A DNA stretch of 27,084 nt from Bremia lactucae (GCF_004359215.1 NC_090613.1:686645-713728), one strand, 5' to 3'. Shown: positions 9,560-19,463, counted from the stretch's first letter. The notes: generated by a model not told the origin, from the letters alone. Numbers and translations: made by a program.

Positions 9560-10328
9560 TTGTTAATGGAATGGCCAGTCCCACGGCATGCGAAGGATTT
9601 GCGCCAATTTATGGGACTCGCTAATTACTTGCATACGTGTAGCAAGAATAACGCTGAGCAAACTAAAACATTTTTTGATCTCCTAAGAAACGGACACAGA
9701 ATGGGTTTGGCTAAAAGAACAATAAGATGGGTTCACATCAGTGAAGCAGTCTCTTGTGGAGGCACCGATCTTGGCATTGCCTGACGCGGATAAGCCCTTT
9801 GGCGTCGTCTGCGATGCAAGTAATTTGCAATCGGCGGCGTGCAAATGCAGAAGGATGACGACGGCGTTGCCCGTGTCATCTCTTACCAGTCCCGGCTTCT
9901 AAAAAGCCGCGGAACTGAATTACCCTGTGCATGCAAAGAGCTATTTTCAATAAAGTATACTCATGTTTCAGTTTCGTGTGCACCTATTGGGCACCGAACT
10001 ATATGTGGTTTATAGGGATCACGCATCACTGCGGACCGCAATAAACTCACCGCACCTCTTGCCTAGAATGACAGATGGCTATCATTCTTCTCTAAATTTA
10101 ATTTCAAAGTTGAATACAAGCCGGGTAAGTCGAATATCTTGGCTGACGCTTTATCGCGCAGACAAGACTTCGAGGTAAGACACCAGGAAAGTGTGTCTAG
10201 TGCGAAAGCACAAATTCAGCCGTCAAGATTGGCAGCCATGAAGGCATACCACGTGACAAGCTCATTGGCCTTTGAAATAGAAGAGAGCTACAGTCAGGAC
10301 GACCATTATCGCCTGCTGTTGGATCACT
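9560..10328 (+). pseudogene. Gypsy RT thumb/connection and RNase H, decayed
   Basis: 9560-9660 encodes EWPVPRHAKDLRQFMGLANYL, the conserved segment after RT. Further on, PFGVVCDASN (about 9798-9827) is the first RNase H catalytic block, FRVHLLGTELYVVYRDHASL matches the FxVYxxH(K)xL region, and ADALSRRQDFEV (about 10142) is the conserved end of the domain. Reading requires several frame changes. The enzyme would degrade RNA in RNA-DNA hybrids during reverse transcription. Confidence 0.8.
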
Positions 10329-11040
10329 TTGGTGGACGAAAGGACGAAATGTGACCCTTCCGTTGCACCTGAAAGCTATTTTAGCTACAGTGATGGCCTG
10401 TTGTGGCATCAGCTGTATCCTTGTGATCCCTTGAGAATCTTTGTGCCTGATGACACAGGTATTAAGCTGATAGTCCTTCACGAGTCTCATGATGCGCCAT
10501 CAAAAGGGCATGTGGGCCGTGAAAAGGCATTCTTACGAGTGTCAGAGGAATTTTGGTGGCGACACCTATGTAGATGGGTGGCCATCTATATTCGCTTATG
10601 CGAGCAGTGTCAGCACATATAGCCTGCATCGTCCAGCAGTGCGCCACTGAAGCCGCTACCGATTCCAACCAACTGTTGGAAGTCAGTAAGTCTAAACTTC
10701 ATGTTTCGCATGTTGCCCGATCATAAGGGTCGGACGGGCTCGTCGTCTTTCTAGACAGACTGAGCAAAATTGTGCATTTAGCACCATGTAAGACATCGAT
10801 CACAGGCAAGGAGGCAGCTCTCTTGTTCCTGGATCGTGTATACCGACGACACGGGATGGCGAAATGTGTTCGAACTGCTAAGTAGCAAGCCCCACATGTC
10901 GACCGCAGATCATCCCCAGACCGAAGGCCAAACAAAACGTGCCAATCGGGTCGTGGCGAATATCTTACGAGCTATGACAACTTCAATAAAATGAAGCAAG
11001 CAATTGTTTTTTGTGGAGTTCGCAATAAATAACAGTCCAC
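10329..11040 (+). pseudogene. Gypsy integrase: HHCC and catalytic core, decayed
   Basis: 10329-10622 is open and carries the H2C2 zinc-binding domain: LHESHDAPSKGHVG followed by RLCEQCQHI. The DDE core follows in pieces: the VFLDRLSKIVHLAPC-like region near 10740-10790, ADHPQTEGQTKRANRVVANI (about 10904-10963) and FAINNS (about 11018). The catalytic residues cannot be followed in one frame. Integrase would insert the cDNA into chromosomal DNA. Confidence 0.8.
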
Positions 11041-11975
11041 GCTAGTACTGGTGACACACTATTTCTTATACATAGACTACGCCGTTCTCGGATGCCAGTC
11101 TCGTTTGTGCGCAGCCCGAGTCTTAGTGGGAAGGCCTTAACTATGCTCGGTGCGAAAGAAGTACATAGTTTCGTCCATATGACGATGACCATGAAGGTAT
11201 CATCTCAAAGACAGATACTTGCCCTAGTGACCCTGTCAAATTGGCAGTAGTCAATAAAACTACGCCTTATGACCGACCTGTTGGCGGTATCATACACAAG
11301 TTTGATGCTAAAAGCGTGAGTAAGGTTCAACGCTTGGTGGATGAGCGACTAGCCATCACACGTAAAGTCCGTGTCGCAAATGCAAACGCACCGGACAAAC
11401 AAAAAAATATGCGGACCGAAATGGTCGCAAAAATATTGAACGCTTTAGAGTGGGTGGCAAAGTACTATTAAGTTCTGCTACCCTACCCAAAAAAGCAATT
11501 TCTGTACTACATGGAGTTACTACGAAGTTGTTGCCGCGTTTAATTGGGCTCTTTACTAGGTAGAAGAGGATGGAGACCTTAATTATAGGCTCACCTTTCT
11601 CCCGTATATAAAGATGCATTCCGTATTTTACATGGGTCGTCTAAACGGTATGTAGACCCAAATGAGGTAACATACCCCGATCCGTCTAAGGAGACCGATG
11701 ATGACGCCGACTGTGAGTCGAGCGTCGTTCGGGTCAGGGAGACGGAGACCGCGGAAAACTATCAGCCGACCGACTCCTCCCACCACGAGTAGGACTCGGA
11801 GAGTGAGGGAGATCACGCAAGTAACGCGGATCCCTCCTTATTATCTTACCCAGAAGGTCCAAGCGAGTTTTCAGGTGTTCATAACGCTGACGAACCTTCG
11901 CTCAGACATCATAAAGATCCGAGGTCAGTTGCAAGACTTGACTGTCGAGATTCACAATACGTCGTTTAGCACCGC
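11041..11975 (+). pseudogene. Integrase C-terminal region and acidic linker, decayed
   Basis: 11241-11471 is open (VDERLAITRKVRVANANAPD), the segment downstream of the integrase core in chromodomain Gypsy elements. It is followed by remnants of the LPRLIGLFT/YVDPNEVTYPDP type near 11535-11690, then an acidic, Ser/Glu-rich linker to about 11960. Stops and shifts are scattered throughout. Confidence 0.65.
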
Positions 11976-12266
11976 TTGACGCCGGCGACTGAACGGAAGA
12001 AGGTAAGGCAGCCACGACTAGGATGGCGAGATCGCCGCTCCTATCAGGCGCCGCCTGCACTAATGGAGGCGGGTGGGAATCAACGCTTTCTTGTTAGTAG
12101 CTTGCTTGCCCACCGCTCCGTGGGGCAATGGTATCAGGTCCTCGTCCAATGGAGAGGTTACCCGAAGTGTGACGACTCTTGGGAACCGATCGATACCCTT
12201 CGTATTGATCTGCCCGACTTAATAATTGCCAATGAAAAGGAGCACCAGCTGCGCCTGCTGCCCTAG
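11976..12266 (+). pseudogene. Chromodomain at the C-terminus of Gypsy integrase
   Basis: The open frame carries RFLVSSLLAHRSVGQWYQVL (about 12083) followed by VQWRGYPKCDDSWEPIDTL and a final helix DLPDLIIANEKEH. This is a canonical chromodomain: beta strands, a W-x-G-Y turn, SWEP and a C-terminal helix. Such domains sit at the end of pol in chromoviruses and can direct integration to heterochromatin marks. Of the aromatic cage only the WRGY and SWEP aromatics are readily placed. The frame has no stop inside the domain, although it is disconnected from the upstream pol frames. Confidence 0.8.
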
Positions 12267-12329
12267 TCTCAAATGGACTAGCAAAAGCAGCGTTATGGGA
12301 AGCAATAGAGGGTACAGTACCGCCCCTAA

Positions 12330-13186
12330 TTTCCTTCACACGCAAGCGGGAGAAATTTGTTGCGACCGCTGTTCCATCGCATCGGAATGCGGAAGAATGC
12401 GGTGCGTGAATTCCGCCTCGTGGTGGTCAACCGTTTCATCTTAACGCAACACAATTGGGATCGGGAAAATATGACTAAGCGATATTCTCTGAGCCTTCCA
12501 TGGTTTAAAGACGCCATAATATTTATGAGCGTCTAGAAGGCCGCACTCTAAGAGCGACGCTCTTGGCCCGTTTAAACGAGGCCATTTTAAATGGAGAAGG
12601 TATCAGTGATATGCCACCTTCACATAGCGACGTTCAAACCGACTGGCTTTTGACACCGAATGAGCACGTTCAAGTGTCGTCGGCAGAGCTTTAGGCTAAA
12701 AATGCTTTATGTGAGAACCATTATGGATAATGGTCGGAGCATAAGGCGTTGTGGATTTACCCAACGAAAAAGCGGCTGCGCATTTATGGGCAGCGCTCTC
12801 GTTACCTGTCGCTGCGCTATCCAGCGCAGACGACGAGACATCATTCGTAATTGTTGCTGTTTCCATGTTGTGAGCCATGAGAGAAGTTTGGATGAGCAAT
12901 AATGCGCCATCATCCTTCCTCATGAATTCGTTGTCCGCATCACTACTATGAGGTGACGGCAACGGTGTCGACTCATTGTAGTCGACAATGAGCGACGGAT
13001 CAACATCCTCACTGTTAAAAAGAGGTGATTTCTTAAGCCCTGTTAACGCGACAGCAGCAGTAGCTGTCGGCGTTTCGACTAAGGCATTGGACGTCGCCGA
13101 CGTGTTAACGCGGTGCGTGCGCTTAGTGCGAGGTTGAGCAGGTGTCTACGCAGACGACCCACCAACGTGGCCCTTTTAGGTGGCAT
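12330..13186 (-). pseudogene. Antisense ORF between pol and 3' LTR, unrecognised
   Basis: A minus-strand ATG at 13186 (MPPKRATLVGRLRR) opens a short frame. After one frame change, a frame is uninterrupted from about 13150 to its TAG near 12696 (about 150 codons; Ser/Thr/Ala-rich, with SPHSSDADNEFMRKDD and LIQTSLMAHNMETATITND). The same frame continues beyond that stop to about 12330 with only three more stops (for example RFERRYVKVAYH and LLECGLLDAHKYYGVFK). I do not recognise the product. It is convergent with pol and lies just upstream of the PPT and LTR, the position where some plant LTR elements carry antisense ORFs. The + strand also has a short open stretch here (about 12515-12692), so the coding strand is not certain. 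Confidence 0.45.
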
Positions 13187-13305
13187 ATTTGGCACCGTGT
13201 ATGGAAGCACAGGTCGCTAGAGGGACTGAGAGAGCTAACGGCATGTTAAGCAGCTCGCAGTTCCTCGCACCTCTTTGACGAATTAAAAATCTAAATTCGT
13301 TCTAT

Positions 13306-13319
13306 AAGGGGGAGAATGG
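13306..13319 (+). promoter_or_regulatory. Polypurine tract of the family-B element
   Basis: AAGGGGGAGAATGG immediately precedes the LTR start TGTAAC at 13320. Sequence and position fit the RNase H-resistant primer for plus-strand synthesis. Confidence 0.75.
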
Positions 13320-13621
13320 TGTAACAAACTAAATTTGCCGTAGTGTTACACAGTCCCCGTAAAGTACACTTGGTGTACTTAAGGGGATAATCAGTAAATT
13401 AGTAAAGTAATTAGACCCACTACTCGGGTGTGGTTCACACTTGTGACCAACCCTTGTGTATGTGATGCAAATAGGTGCATTCACATTAGAAGGGATGACG
13501 CCTTGCGTTATCCGTTACGCAAGGTATCTAGAAAGATATGCTCAATTAGATCTATCTAACTAAAAACTCTTTAAGTCTATAAGTCTTCTTCTGACTCAAG
13601 GAGCGACGTTTCTCCGCTACA
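13320..13621 (+). mobile_element. LTR shared by two Gypsy bodies
   Basis: This 302-bp LTR runs from TGTAAC (13320) to GCTACA (13621). Its first roughly 220 bases match the family-B LTR at 5822, including the ACACTTGGTGTACTTAAGGG hairpin and the GGGATGACGC block; the remainder differs. A polypurine tract precedes it (3' LTR behaviour) and a primer-binding site plus gag follow it (5' LTR behaviour). Confidence 0.8.
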
Positions 13622-13623
13622 CC

Positions 13624-13640
13624 TGGAAGCACTCGTAGTC
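13624..13640 (+). promoter_or_regulatory. Primer-binding site
   Basis: TGGAAGCACTCGTAGTC starts two bases after the LTR end and aligns with the family-A PBS TGGTAGCACTTTGTAGTCC. Same offset and related sequence. Confidence 0.65.
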
Positions 13641-13681
13641 AATCTACGCCTAAGTCTACATAAGACTAAGCTTTCACTGAA

Positions 13682-14590
13682 ATGGAAACATTTCCAGATC
13701 TTTCAGAGGCGCAACACATAGCGTATGACCAGCTCAAAGCTTTATTCGGGCTTCAACATATAGAGTCATTATGCCCCAGGGACCAGAGGTCCTGCATGCA
13801 AGGCTTGAAGTTTTCATGCAACATGAATCTTCTTTGATTTTGACAGACCTTGCGGCTTCTATGCCAACTCGGTACATCTCTGTACCTGATTCAAAGCCTA
13901 AGGCTTGCTTTTTAGTTGTCAATGTGAAGCCATTTGAGGAAAAGTGGGAGAAAATCTACCTTTTTGGATCAAGCAGATGCAAATGTCCATTTACTCTGCC
14001 TTTTCTTAACAGAACTACTATAGGTGGCTATGGCTAATTTTAAGCTCGGAGGTAGAGCGATGGAGTGGGCACTCCCGTGCAGCACGTCCACAAACGACGC
14101 TTTTTTTCCTCATGGCATTCACTGAAGTAGCAAATCACCGGCATGTTTGCACCGCCTGATCTGGTTTTTCGCATGCATCACGGCTCATAGCGACTCGATA
14201 GGGTAAACGAGCCCTAGGGGGATATGTCCTGGAGTTGAGAACTCTCATTGCATCTATGCATCAAGACCCGGTACAAGAAGCAATTGCCGAAACAATCTTT
14301 GTGGGGGGTCTCACTGAGGAAGTTGCTCAGACGAAATTATTCCAATCCCACCCTGCTACTTTGAAAAATGCAGTTACCATAGCGCTACGCGCTGAATTAG
14401 ACTTTAAGTCTGCTCGTGCTAGCGCGCCTGGTTACCGTACAAGCTCTTCGACACATAAGTACCGTCTAATAGGCCGTAACCCATTGATCTAAGCCTTGTA
14501 AGAAAGGAGAAGAAGCACTTCAAGCTGTGGAACAGCATAAGAACATCCATAGATGTTATATGTGCAAAAGCACGAAACATTTACGCTGTA
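13682..14590 (+). pseudogene. Gypsy gag of a second element, decayed and truncated
   Basis: The ATG at 13682 (METFPDLSEAQHIAYDQLK) is the first after the PBS. Frames change several times. The capsid core is recognisable: LGGRAMEWAL (about 14044), then a WHSL and GMFAPPDLVFRM block (about 14116-14175). 14235-14492 is open with LRTLIASMHQDPVQEAIAET and FVGGLTEEVAQTKLFQ. The frame ends with a damaged zinc knuckle, CYMCKSTKHLRC, near 14551-14590. The gag then meets a minus-strand integrase, so no pol in the same orientation follows. Spacing from the LTR matches the other elements here. Confidence 0.7.
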
Positions 14591-16740
14591 AATTAAGGGT
14601 CTCGATCTGAGACCAGCTCACGGGGTACCCATGAAGTCGAACTATCGTGTCAGCAAAGACACGAGCACAGCCTTTGTCTGTGATCGACTCCGGGACGGCA
14701 CAAAAATATACCATCTTGCTAAAACGATCAACGAAAACGAGAATATAATAATTCTTTTGGTTGTCTTCGGGGAATCCGAAGACATCACCCATAGATACGG
14801 ATTTTGCCAACACTCTGCCATAACAAGCAGAGGTTTTAATGGAGCACGGGACGAGGTACTGGGCTTTACCCGTTGACAAAATTTGCAAGCACGTACGTAC
14901 CTGCGGACGAACTCACACTGGCGTGGCCAGTAAAAGGCGCGACTTATCATGAGATAAGTCTCCTCATGTACACGATGACCACTTTTTGGTGCATCGAGGG
15001 ACTCATACATAATGCGTAATCGCAAATTTTTTGGGGTAGGGATGACGACACGAGGTGTGTCGCCAGCAATGGCTGTTTAATAAAACAAACCATTGCGTGT
15101 TCTATATAGATCTGTTGAGGATCGATACAATGTCAAAAATCTTTCTAGGATTATTGGAATGGATCTGTAAGGTAATCCATCAACCCTTTAAGAGCCTTAT
15201 CTTCTTGATAAGCTTATCTAACGTCGTCAAGTAATGTTAACGACGGTACACTTATTGAGAAAACAGTGGTCTTATGCTCACTGTTGATTTGCGTAGCCTG
15301 TTCAAAATTGGGCCGGCGCGAAAAGGCATCAGCGACGACGTTAAGTCGTCTTGGTTTATACTTCACTCTCGCCATCCTTTGCGAGAGGTGCGAACTGTTT
15401 ACAGCCGTGCGTAAAGACGCATGGTCCGTATTTACGATGAACGGTTTATCTCCCAAGAGATAGACCCTAAAATTAGCTACTTCATATTTCATGGTGAGGA
15501 CAATGCGCTCTGCGCCGTCTATATCATATTGCATTTACGCACAACCGATTGCAAAATCGCTGGCGTCATAGACCACTAGCAATCGCCAGGATTGGGAATT
15601 CCAAACAAGCTTTGCTTAATGCCCTCAAAGGAACGCTGACAATCAGCGTTTCATGAACTTTTTACATTTTCTTGAATGTAGAAGAATTATGTATTGTCTT
15701 TTCGGCATGATAGCGGATGTACTTATGTAAGTACGCCGCTAAGCCGAGGAACTTTCGAAGTCCCTTTGAATCGGCTGGCACAGGCCATTCGGTGATTGCC
15801 TTCATATTTCGGATCAGGGCGCACACCTTCTTTACCCAAGATGCACCCAAGAAGTAGTATTTTGCTTGCAGCGAATATCCACTTCTTGTGATTTGCATAA
15901 CTTTGTGCTTACGCATAAGTGTGAGATCTTTCGGACGTGAGTACGGCGTACTACAACGTCCGACTTTCTTTTATGGCTCTGCTACGAACGAAGACGTCAT
16001 CAAAATAACTCGGTGCAAAATTCTGCACCGATCTCAACAGATTGATTACAGATCTTTGTTATCTCGCAGGGACATTACTTAGCCCCTGTGGGATAATCAG
16101 CCACTCTCGTAGCATTCCGCTTGGGGTGCTTACTTCTGTGAACGGGAGATCCTGTTTACGCATTGGGATCTGATAGAATCTATCCATCAGATCCATTGAC
16201 GAAAAGATCGTACTTTTTGACATACCATCAATGATTATGTTTTTTCGTGGTATCGGTATTTGAGCCCGACCCGTTGCAGAGATCAAGTTATTGAACTCAT
16301 GCACAATCCGCCACCCTCCTGTTGCTTTACGCACGCAGAAGGTCAGAGAGCTATGTGAGTGGGTTGACTTCCATAAATGGCCCGCTGCTAAGCAATCGGC
16401 AAAGAATTTGTCGATCGCTAATACTTGCTCATGAGGCAATGCCAACTGCTTCATGACACAGTATTTCGAACCGGGTATCAGGTCGATTTGTGTCTAGTAA
16501 CCTTAATTCTCAGGCAACTCGCACTATTCTGATTCAGGGAAGACATCTTGTATAAAAGGTTTGTCTTCAAAGACTCCCAGGATTGGGATCTAAGACGTTC
16601 CATCCAAATCTTCTCATCGAGGACACTTTCGTTCATCGATGAGCTGCTGAGAATCCGTTCGTTCGCAGGAAATACTATTTGTAGCGGAGCTACCTCGCTC
16701 GTAAAGTCAGAGGAAGACTTTCAGACTCAGAGAGTCACTT
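14571..16740 (-). pseudogene. Gypsy pol (RT, RNase H, integrase), minus strand, decayed
   Basis: Read from high to low coordinates. An SSSSMNESVL-type upstream block (about 16650) and a DVFPES entry are followed by RT, open from 16454 to 16059 (RKATGGWRIVHEFNNLI, FSSMDLMDRFYQI, LIIPQGLSNVPA). The YFDD active site is retained at 16007-15996. The post-RT connection AITEWPVPADSKGLRKFLGL lies in 15916-15662, and RNase H (VNTDHASLRTAVNSSHLSQR, ADAFSRRPNF) in 15534-15214. The integrase HHCC domain (YESLDAPKSGHR, CKFCQRV) is near 15010-14910, and the start of the core (VDRFSKMVYFCAVPESITD) near 14800. It stops at about 14571 within the second catalytic block. Stops and shifts separate the pieces. 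Confidence 0.85.
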
Positions 16741-16757
16741 AGTTTTATTGAACTAAC

Positions 16758-16963
16758 GGGGTTTAGCAACTCAGGGAGTCGTACAAGCTATTAAAGCTTT
16801 AGGAATCCTAGTTCAAGGAATTCAGGGGCTCGTAGAACCAAGTGGCAACTCGCGCCCAAGAGGATATACCTTAGAAAGGCTTTCATTTCTTACAGATCGA
16901 TGCGCAAGCCTTAGAAAGGCACTTAACGCTTTAAAATCAAAAGGGGAACTGACCTTTATGTAA
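16758..16963 (+). other. ATG-less open stretch, unrecognised
   Basis: A + strand frame opens after a TAA at 16755-16757 and closes at the TAA at 16961-16963. It gives about 67 codons with protein-like composition (for example QAIKALGILVQGIQGLVEPS and LSFLTDRCASLRKALNAL) and no ATG near its start. The terminal stop falls at the proposed LTR D edge, so it could be a coding remnant cut by that LTR. The antisense of a lost minus-strand pol upstream region is an alternative. No function can be given. Confidence 0.25.
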
Positions 16964-17165
16964 TCATTTGCATCTAACAACCTTACCCTAGCTAATTAAA
17001 ATAGATTTTGGCCGCCAGATATTTATCTGGCGGCGACCACATTTATTACCCATAATAAATGGGATTAAAGTAACTAACTATTTTTAAATTAGATAAAAGG
17101 GTATTTTACCCATAAAGTAAATGTACCACAACAACGGTTCTCCAACCGATGTGTGCCTCATAACA
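16959..17165 (-). mobile_element. Candidate 3' LTR, Gypsy family D
   Basis: On the minus strand TGTTATGAGGCACAC starts at 17165 directly after a G-rich tract, and the block can be closed at ATTACA (TGTAAT on +, 16959). This gives a 207-bp LTR with near-inverted ends TGTTAT/ATTACA. The inner boundary is well supported by the PPT; the outer boundary is a best guess because no second copy is in the window. It contains a 24-bp palindrome (17011-17034) and smaller stems at 17041-17060 and 17099-17111. Confidence 0.5.
17011..17034. repeat. Perfect 11-bp hairpin in LTR D
   Basis: GCCGCCAGATA (17011-17021), two-base loop TT, then TATCTGGCGGC (17024-17034). It is followed by ATTTATT/AATAAAT (17041-17060). 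The G+C-rich stem stands out in AT-rich surroundings. It may be a terminator or RNA-structure element of the LTR. Confidence 0.8.
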
Positions 17166-17173
17166 CCCCCATC
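17166..17173 (-). promoter_or_regulatory. Polypurine tract, family D
   Basis: Minus-strand GATGGGGG directly abuts TGTTATGAGG at 17165, the expected arrangement of PPT and 3' LTR start. Confidence 0.5.
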
Positions 17174-17272
17174 AGACTGTTGACACCGAGTGACAATATT
17201 GGCTTCATTTTATCTTTGAGGTTGAAACCTAAACAGCTAACCGTTTGGTTGTGTTTTCGATTCCTTTGTCTA

Positions 17273-18485
17273 ATGACAATCAAGCTTGAGTCACAGACTC
17301 TGAGCACCTTCCTCGACAATGAGGGAATGGTGGACTTTGAAAGTCACTCTCAATCAGAGGAGGAGGAAATAGAGCAGCGTTCGCTCACGCCTTCTCCTCC
17401 GGACGAACGTCGGCGAGCCCTGAATCCGTTCCCAGAACGTGGTACCGCTGGTATCTTAACTGCATAGAGCAGGACACGGGACCCTGAGTCCAACATCATT
17501 ACGAATCCGCTCGATGAAGAGCAAGAGCGGATAATCCTCATAGAGGAAAGAGCTCGTCGTTGAGCTGCCAAAATAGCGAAAGCTTAGGCTCATAGTGAAT
17601 ATAGATTCACTCCGCTTAGTGCGGACGAGCGTCTCAAAGAGATAGCCGGTCATAGCTTGGCCATCTGGATCTCTGGTGACCCGGCGAGGACGCCGGAGGA
17701 AATCGCTGCTCGCGACGCTCTACATGAGCAATACCTTACGCCGAAGGTAATGACGCGAAGCCAGTATTGGACGCGTTTACGTGATCAAGCCCGTAGGGCT
17801 TCGGTGACCTCCATGAGGGAAATTCCGATCGTTTTGTTTCCAAACGAAACAAAGACTGAAAACGAAGTCTCATTTGAGAAATGGGTTCACTGGGCCCGCA
17901 AACTCCGTAATATCTGAAATATCAGAGAGTCTGCGGATAGAGGTGATGTTCGTTTGGAACGGAGAAGCTTCGCTTCGACTTTGCTAAGCTTAAGGCCAAA
18001 GGCCAGTTACGTTCGGCATTTATGCCACAAAACGAAGAAAGGTCTAGCCAAAATTTCAGCGCTTCGGTTGATCGTACAACCAAGGATCGAGGCCGCACTG
18101 AGGCTATAGATCCACTTTATCCCACGTCTAGTGGTGGGAAGCGTCGTTTGACGCGAGTTGACCCTGAGCTTGGCGTTCAGAAACGTCAACGGCGTGCGGG
18201 CAATCTTGCCGAAGAGGTACCTCAAACTCCCAAGAGTTTTTAGAGAGGGGTACCCTAGCCACTTCACCAGATACTGATATTGGCCCTAACGACAACGACG
18301 CTTTTAAAGCTTCTCCACGTGAAGCGGAAGGTCCCCTTGCTCATCGAGCTGCGTGGGAGGGAGCCAAAATCTCGGCAGAAGCATTTGATGCTCTAAAGCA
18401 CGAGGTGCTATTCCTTGGCGAGGGCCTCAGGTTGAGGGATCTTTTGAGGCAGTTCAAAACCGTCTCTTAATGGTGGAACGTCAGC
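17273..18485 (+). pseudogene. ORF antisense to family-D pol (gag-like?), decayed
   Basis: The ATG at 17273 (MTIKLESQTLS) opens a frame that continues to 17917 with only three stops (17465-17467, near 17561 and near 17585). It has an acidic, Ser-rich N-terminus (HSQSEEEEIEQRSLTPSPP), a Glu/Arg-rich helical part and ISGDPARTPEEIAARDALHE, ending FEKWVHWARKLRNI. Further open pieces follow at 18022-18243 (basic, low complexity) and about 18250-18470 (AEAFDALKHEVLFLGEGLRL). No CCHC or named domain is seen. It could be a gag of an element whose pol is lost, or an antisense ORF of the minus-strand element whose integrase end lies at 18490-19180 and whose PPT/LTR lies at 16959-17173. The second fits the flanking signals better. 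Confidence 0.5.
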
Positions 18486-18489
18486 AACT

Positions 18490-19180
18490 CGTTTAGAGGG
18501 CCAGCTGGACATCCTGGTACGGATGCAGCAGTCTTCGGCACGGCCGTCTTTCTCGGCGCAAGCGCCCCAAGTCCACGTGGGAAGGGTCCCGATATGGCTT
18601 AAGCAAGCCGACGTAGAACACTGGGTATGTACGCAGCTTGCTAATAAAATTTAGCGTGTAAGCTAGGCCCTTCTTGGCCAAGACCGTAAATGGACCAATG
18701 AAGCGTGGCCGCAATTTGGTCTTGAAGACCGCGGAAACGAAGTTGGTAGGTAGATTTTGAGCGTTTAGTAAAACTCGTTCTCCGACCATATAAGAATTAA
18801 TACAGCTTCTGCCTTTGACATCTGCTTGTTCTTTTGGTTTGTCTTGGCTATCAGCCATCGTATCCCTTACATGTTTTAAGACGCTAAATCTCGTCGCGAG
18901 AAACTCGCTTGCTTTGTTTCCGAACAGTAACAGGGCTGATATCAGCAAGCCTATCAGCTAATTCTCCCCCACCAAGCCCTGCACCACGCAGTGGTATCGT
19001 TAATGGAACGCGTGGGTGGGTGAGACCGTTGACATAGACGGAGTATAGCCTGTAGGAGCATGTACAGCGTTATTTAACGCAAACTTCACCACTTCAAATT
19101 GTCGGCACGTTTGCCTGCAAAATTGCATCGATTTTCTATCGTTGACGACCTGTTGCTTTATTGCACGGATGCTGCGGATA
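18490..19180 (-). pseudogene. Gypsy integrase C-terminus, minus strand, decayed
   Basis: Minus-strand reading gives FEVVKFALNNAVHAPTGYTP (about 19095-19035), the end of the integrase core, then after stops SVLKHVRDTMADSQDKPKEQ (about 18880) and VGERVLLNAQNLPT. LRPRFIGPFTVLAKKGLAYT and YPVFYVGLLKPYRDPSHVDL follow (about 18705-18590), the GPY/F module at the end of Gypsy pol. 18948-18493 is one open frame, although below about 18590 a neighbouring frame (LAPRKTAVPKTAAS) fits the usual C-terminal tail better. No chromodomain is visible before the antisense ORF begins. Confidence 0.8.
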
Positions 19181-19204
19181 CTCCGCGCTTCGTTGTTTCT
19201 CATG

Positions 19205-19463
19205 ATGAGAATTTGAAGTATTAAATGCGAGGCGATTGCTTCAGACCGTACAGCGACCGTTGTAACTTGCACACGCAATCTGGATTGGCTGTATCACTTG
19301 AGCCATCAGGCTGCGTCATGTAAATATCTTCATCGAGCTGGCCGTTGAGGAACGCTGTCTTTACATCCATTTGAGGACCGTAAGTCCTTCTTGGCAGCTA
19401 AACTTAGCAAAATCCGGATCAAGGTAAATTTCGCCACCGGCGCAATCGTTTCTCCATAGTTGA
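19205..19463 (-). pseudogene. Copia reverse transcriptase fragment, minus strand
   Basis: Read on the minus strand from 19463: a YGETIAPVAKFTLIRI-like block, then in a shifted frame [12 protein letters not shown] sequence with [19 protein letters not shown] and [17 protein letters not shown]. These are conserved blocks of the Ty1/Copia RT (RVT_2). It differs in sequence from the intact Copia RT at 19465-21921, so it is another family. It is cut by the N at 19464 on one side and by Gypsy integrase on the other. Confidence 0.75.

Noticed and set aside
12515..12692. Plus-strand open stretch (LARLNEAILNGEGISDMPPS)
   Set aside because: It competes with the longer minus-strand frame through the same bases. 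It was not called separately, though the coding strand is not settled.
18485..18590. Plus-strand reading (LEGQLDILVRMQQSSARPSF) as a continuation of the 17273 ORF
   Set aside because: The opposite strand matches the usual tail of Gypsy pol. One strand must be a shadow and the pol reading is better supported.
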